This document shows, piece by piece, positions 52,676 through 55,795 of a stretch of 55,795 nucleotides of DNA. The position numbers were made by a program, and so were the translations under genes. The notes below the pieces were generated by a model. The model was not told the DNA's origin. It saw nothing but the letters and a program-made list of their open reading frames with translations, and searched no databases. Positions within the stretch are counted from its first letter, which is position 1. Each line of letters begins with the position of its first letter. Origin of the DNA: an uncultured Bacteroidia bacterium (lineage in GTDB: Bacteria; Bacteroidota; Bacteroidia; Bacteroidales; Prolixibacteraceae); assembly GCA_903907075.1 (NCBI GenBank), contig CAIVMQ010000119.1:1-55795 (forward strand). The letters are read 5' to 3'.

Positions 52676-54385
52676 ATGAATAAACTATTCAAGCTGAATG
52701 TTAAGATAGGATTTATTTTCATTGTTATTTGTCAATTAACTGCATTTAAGACATTTGCTGCAACTTCACTCGTGGCCTCACCGCCGTCACATAAATTAAT
52801 CAATGTATTAATCTTAAGTGGAAAAAATAATCATGAATGGCAAAAGACGACTCCGTTATTAGTCCACATATTAAAAGAATCTAATGCCTTTAAGGTCACC
52901 GTAACTGAGCTGCCTGATACCCTTAATTATGAGGTATTAAGTAAATTCCAGGTTGTAATCAGCAATTGGAATACCTGGCCCGATAATAAGCTCCGTTTAA
53001 GTCCTTTATGGGAATCCGATCTTCTCAGGTATGTAACTGAAGGAGGCGGATTAGTGACTTTTCATGCGGGTGGAAGCTCGTTTTATGATTGGGAGGATTA
53101 CCAACGGCTGGGTATTGGCAGATGGGGTAAAGATACAAAACATGGACCTCGTACATTGGGGCATGTGTATAACTTAGATCAACATCATCCTATCACAAAA
53201 GGAATGGCCGGCTTTTTTTTGATGGATGAAATATGGGAAAAGAGTGAGATAAACCCAGGCTCTTTGGCCATAGGATATGTATCGGCGAAAAGTGAGAAGG
53301 ACGGCCATCTGATTGACGAGCCTGCAGTATTTGTTGGCCAAACAGGGAAAGGGAGGTGTTTTTTTACTCCCTTAGGTCATGATGAGCGTGCACTGTTAAA
53401 TTCAGGATTTCAATTCCTCCTCCTTCGCGCAGCACAATGGTGTGCCGGAGAGGAGGTGACTATTCAACTGCCACTAAATCTATGTTTTAAGAATCAAGAT
53501 CTTCCCCCAAAATATTTCTGGCAAAAGAGCGATACTGCGTTGTCGTTACAAAATAATTCGAGTCTAGTTTGGCAATATAACTTTAACAATCGTTTCGGAA
53601 AGCCTTATTTCCATCCGTTATCGGCTAATCAGACTTCCTTGACATGTGTTTCGCCTCCCGATCACACATGGCATCTGGGGTTGTGGTTCTCGTGGAAATA
53701 TATCAATGGGGTGAACTATTGGGAATATCTACCCCAATTTAGTACCGCAGAATCAGGTTATAAATCGGAGGGAATCACAGAATTAGGGAAGAAAAGGTTT
53801 AGGCTTAAGCCTGATTTTTCTGCTGATTTGCGGATGTCCCTTCGCTATCATCCTGCTGGAGAGACGGCTGTCTTGGAAGAATCTCGTCGAATTCATCTTT
53901 CGACTCCCTTTGCCGATGGGAGTTATTATCTCGATGAAGAGCATTTATTCACCGCCTTGGCGGATACTGTTTTACTTGATAGGACGCCATTGGAGCGTGA
54001 GCCCGGAGGAAAATCATGGGGCGGTTATGCAGGGTTATCCATGCGATTTAATCAGGATTTCACAGGATCAGAAGTGTTTTCAAATCACGACAGCACGAAT
54101 CTTAAGTCAGGCGATTGGGTTTATATGGTTTTCAATGGTGTTGATGGGGAAAAAGCAGGGTTGCTGATGATGAATAACCCTGCTTTCACGATCCCTACTT
54201 CGAGTTGGTATGTTATCAATAATCCTCAAATACCATTTTATTATTATAGTCCAGCAGTGCTTTATAATCAGAGCCTGCGAATGAAAAAAGGGCAAAAATT
54301 GCAACTTAAGTATCGTATTTGGGTGCTGCCAGGAATGCTTTCAACAGAACAAATCCAACAGAAATATGATCAGTATGTAAATTAA
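52676..54385 (+). CDS. ThuA domain fused to DUF6807 (PmoA-like) domain, exported
   Basis: A 569-aa exported protein: signal peptide ending near TFAA, ThuA-type domain (NVLILSGKNNHEWQKTTPLL, GGGLVTFHAGGSSFYDWEDYQ, HPITKGM, FFTPLGHDE), then a DUF6807/PmoA-like domain from about residue 265 (GKPYFHPLSANQTSLTCVSPPDHTWHLGLWFSW...). I know of no reaction shown for this pairing. Both domains are common beside Gfo/Idh proteins in glycan-degrading Bacteroidota and Planctomycetes. It is followed 12 bp later by a Gfo/Idh gene. Confidence 0.85.
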   Translation: MNKLFKLNVKIGFIFIVICQLTAFKTFAATSLVASPPSHKLINVLILSGKNNHEWQKTTPLLVHILKESNAFKVTVTELPDTLNYEVLSKFQVVISNWNTWPDNKLRLSPLWESDLLRYVTEGGGLVTFHAGGSSFYDWEDYQRLGIGRWGKDTKHGPRTLGHVYNLDQHHPITKGMAGFFLMDEIWEKSEINPGSLAIGYVSAKSEKDGHLIDEPAVFVGQTGKGRCFFTPLGHDERALLNSGFQFLLLRAAQWCAGEEVTIQLPLNLCFKNQDLPPKYFWQKSDTALSLQNNSSLVWQYNFNNRFGKPYFHPLSANQTSLTCVSPPDHTWHLGLWFSWKYINGVNYWEYLPQFSTAESGYKSEGITELGKKRFRLKPDFSADLRMSLRYHPAGETAVLEESRRIHLSTPFADGSYYLDEEHLFTALADTVLLDRTPLEREPGGKSWGGYAGLSMRFNQDFTGSEVFSNHDSTNLKSGDWVYMVFNGVDGEKAGLLMMNNPAFTIPTSSWYVINNPQIPFYYYSPAVLYNQSLRMKKGQKLQLKYRIWVLPGMLSTEQIQQKYDQYVN

Positions 54386-54397
54386 AACCTTGAAACT

Positions 54398-55774
54398 ATG
54401 AAGGGAAAAGAGGCTGTCAAAGGGGGGATTTCGCGAAGAGATTTTGTAAATCGATCAGTAAAAGCATCTATTGGGGCAGCATTACTGCCTACAATTCTTG
54501 GATCTTGTTCGAACTGGAAGGGTGCCAACGACCGTATTGTGGTGGGTCATATTGGCGTTGGCGACAGGGGTACGGGCGAGTTAATGTCTTATTTTTTACC
54601 TCTTCGAGAGGCGATGAACTTAGCGGTATGCGATACATTCAAGGATCGTAGGGATATGGCGGCCTTAAAGATTAATCAGTTTTACAAGGAGACTAATTTC
54701 ACTTACCTGCAGTGTAAATCGTATCTTGATATGGATGAACTATTGGCTCGTAAGGATATTGATGCTGTGCATATTGCAACTCCTGATCATTGGCATGTCC
54801 TTGCAGCCATTAAAGCGGCCAGGGCTGGCAAACATATCATGCTGGCTAAACCACTTGGTCTGAGTTATCCTCAATATATGATGTTGGCAAAAGAGCTTAA
54901 AGCGAACAAGGTGAAATTCCATTATGGTACGCAGCAACGTACTTTCGACCATCTGAAGTTAGGTTTCGATCTAATCAGATCGGGAACATTGGGAGAGATT
55001 AGCCGGGTTGATGTTTGGGCTCCCGGGAAAAATGATGTGAACTCACCTGTTTGTAATGAGGTGCCGGTGCCTGCTGATTTTGATTTTGACCGTTGGAGTG
55101 GTCCTGCTCCTCTGAGACCTTATTGTCCTGACCGGGTTACCAATAATAGTTCATGGTTTAACAACGATTATAGTATTGGTTTTCTTGCCGGATGGGGAGC
55201 TCATCCATTAGACATCCTTATTTGGATATTGAAAGAAAAGGTGAATGGACCTTATTCGTGCGAGGGTAGGGGGCAATTTTGGCCAGCCGGCGGATTGTAT
55301 GATAATATTTTTTCGTGGGATGTGACTTGCAACTATCACAATGGTTTTGAAGTTCATTTTGTGAGTAGCGATGTAGCTTCAAGTGGCATGTTAAATCATC
55401 GAATCATGAAGGAGTCAAATGGGACTACTTTTTATGGAACGAAGGGTTGGATATCGCTAAGTCGTTCATCTGCTCAGTCTGATATTCCGGCTATTAATCA
55501 GCAATTAAATAACTTTCCTAAGAATGAAATTGGGCATATTAAAAGTGAGAATAATACTATGGGCCGGCGTTTTATCTCTGTTATCCAAGAGAAAGAGCCG
55601 GAATTATGCCCTCTTGATGAAGCGGTAATTTCTGATACCATTAGCCACATGGGTGATATCGCTATTCGCACTGGACGGAAAGTTACCTGGAATCCAAAAT
55701 CTGGAGAGGTTGTTGGTGACTTAGAGGCGAATAAATTGTATCACCGGGAGATGAGGGCTCCTTTTACGACGTGA
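54398..55774 (+). CDS. Tat-exported Gfo/Idh/MocA-family oxidoreductase (4)
   Basis: A 458-aa protein with Tat signal SRRDFVNRSVKASIGAALL and lipobox ILGSC. It has the Rossmann motif GHIGVGDRGTGELMSY, VHIATPDHWHVLAAIKAARAGKH and the C-terminal WGAHPLDILIW. The EKP motif reads AKP (MLAKPLGLS), so the glutamate is missing while the lysine stays. It forms a two-gene unit with the ThuA-DUF6807 gene and ends complete 21 bases before the window edge. Any further genes of this locus lie outside. Confidence 0.87.
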   Translation: MKGKEAVKGGISRRDFVNRSVKASIGAALLPTILGSCSNWKGANDRIVVGHIGVGDRGTGELMSYFLPLREAMNLAVCDTFKDRRDMAALKINQFYKETNFTYLQCKSYLDMDELLARKDIDAVHIATPDHWHVLAAIKAARAGKHIMLAKPLGLSYPQYMMLAKELKANKVKFHYGTQQRTFDHLKLGFDLIRSGTLGEISRVDVWAPGKNDVNSPVCNEVPVPADFDFDRWSGPAPLRPYCPDRVTNNSSWFNNDYSIGFLAGWGAHPLDILIWILKEKVNGPYSCEGRGQFWPAGGLYDNIFSWDVTCNYHNGFEVHFVSSDVASSGMLNHRIMKESNGTTFYGTKGWISLSRSSAQSDIPAINQQLNNFPKNEIGHIKSENNTMGRRFISVIQEKEPELCPLDEAVISDTISHMGDIAIRTGRKVTWNPKSGEVVGDLEANKLYHREMRAPFTT

Positions 55775-55795
55775 TCTTAACCTCTTGTAAATACA

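Overview
The window looks like a chromosomal segment of a low-GC Bacteroidota bacterium, probably of the Bacteroidales/Marinilabiliales type. Reasons: genes lack Shine-Dalgarno sequences and many are preceded by the Bacteroidota -7 box TAnnTTTG; there is a eukaryote-type hexokinase, a DUF4292 lipoprotein, a Wzx-like flippase-dut-TPR-DUF4292-EnvC gene order, and several Tat-exported Gfo/Idh oxidoreductases with ThuA and DUF6807 partners. I see no insertion sequence, prophage or CRISPR array.

Layout. Bases 1-122 are GC-rich and encode part of an unrelated S9-type hydrolase on the minus strand; they abut an initiator tRNA, so the left edge may be a chimeric contig end. lplA follows on plus. Bases 1.4-8.2 kb hold a minus-strand housekeeping run (rpiB, hemW, an RsbW-like ATPase, ybeY, mnmG, apt, uvrC) with a parS-like palindrome between mnmG and apt. 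A 507-bp AT-rich gene-free region (8188-8694) separates it from a plus-strand run (orphan receiver, ruvB). Genes diverge from this gap, the strand base skew appears to switch across it, and it carries repeats of TGTTNATAG, so I propose it as a candidate replication origin.

Bases 10.2-20.6 kb: glutaminyl cyclase; flippase, dut, TPR lipoprotein, DUF4292 lipoprotein and EnvC-like protein; Crp/Fnr regulator and YceI; then a pterin cluster that reads as folM-folX-short folK (tetrahydromonapterin type) rather than plain folate genes. metH, a HAD phosphatase and a terminator close this part.

Bases 25.2-36.8 kb: nine co-directional minus-strand genes. They begin with a tetraheme NapC/NrfH-like cytochrome fused to a SUMF1-like domain, continue with three Tat-exported Gfo/Idh proteins, a ThuA lipoprotein and a GH10-like glycosidase, and end with two membrane glycosyltransferases and a small membrane protein. 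A nested palindrome lies inside the run. A related ThuA-DUF6807 plus Gfo/Idh pair lies at 52.7-55.8 kb. Together they suggest extracytoplasmic sugar oxidation/3-keto-glycoside chemistry, possibly linked to the quinone pool; this is an inference.

Bases 37-52.5 kb: polA, polyprenyl synthase, deoC, MazG-like and dtd, DedA-like, hexokinase, a family-6 DNA glycosylase, rbfA, a methyltransferase, a LolC/FtsX permease, a divergent two-component system followed by a small secreted Ala/Lys-rich protein with a PhoB-like tandem box in its promoter, and metG.
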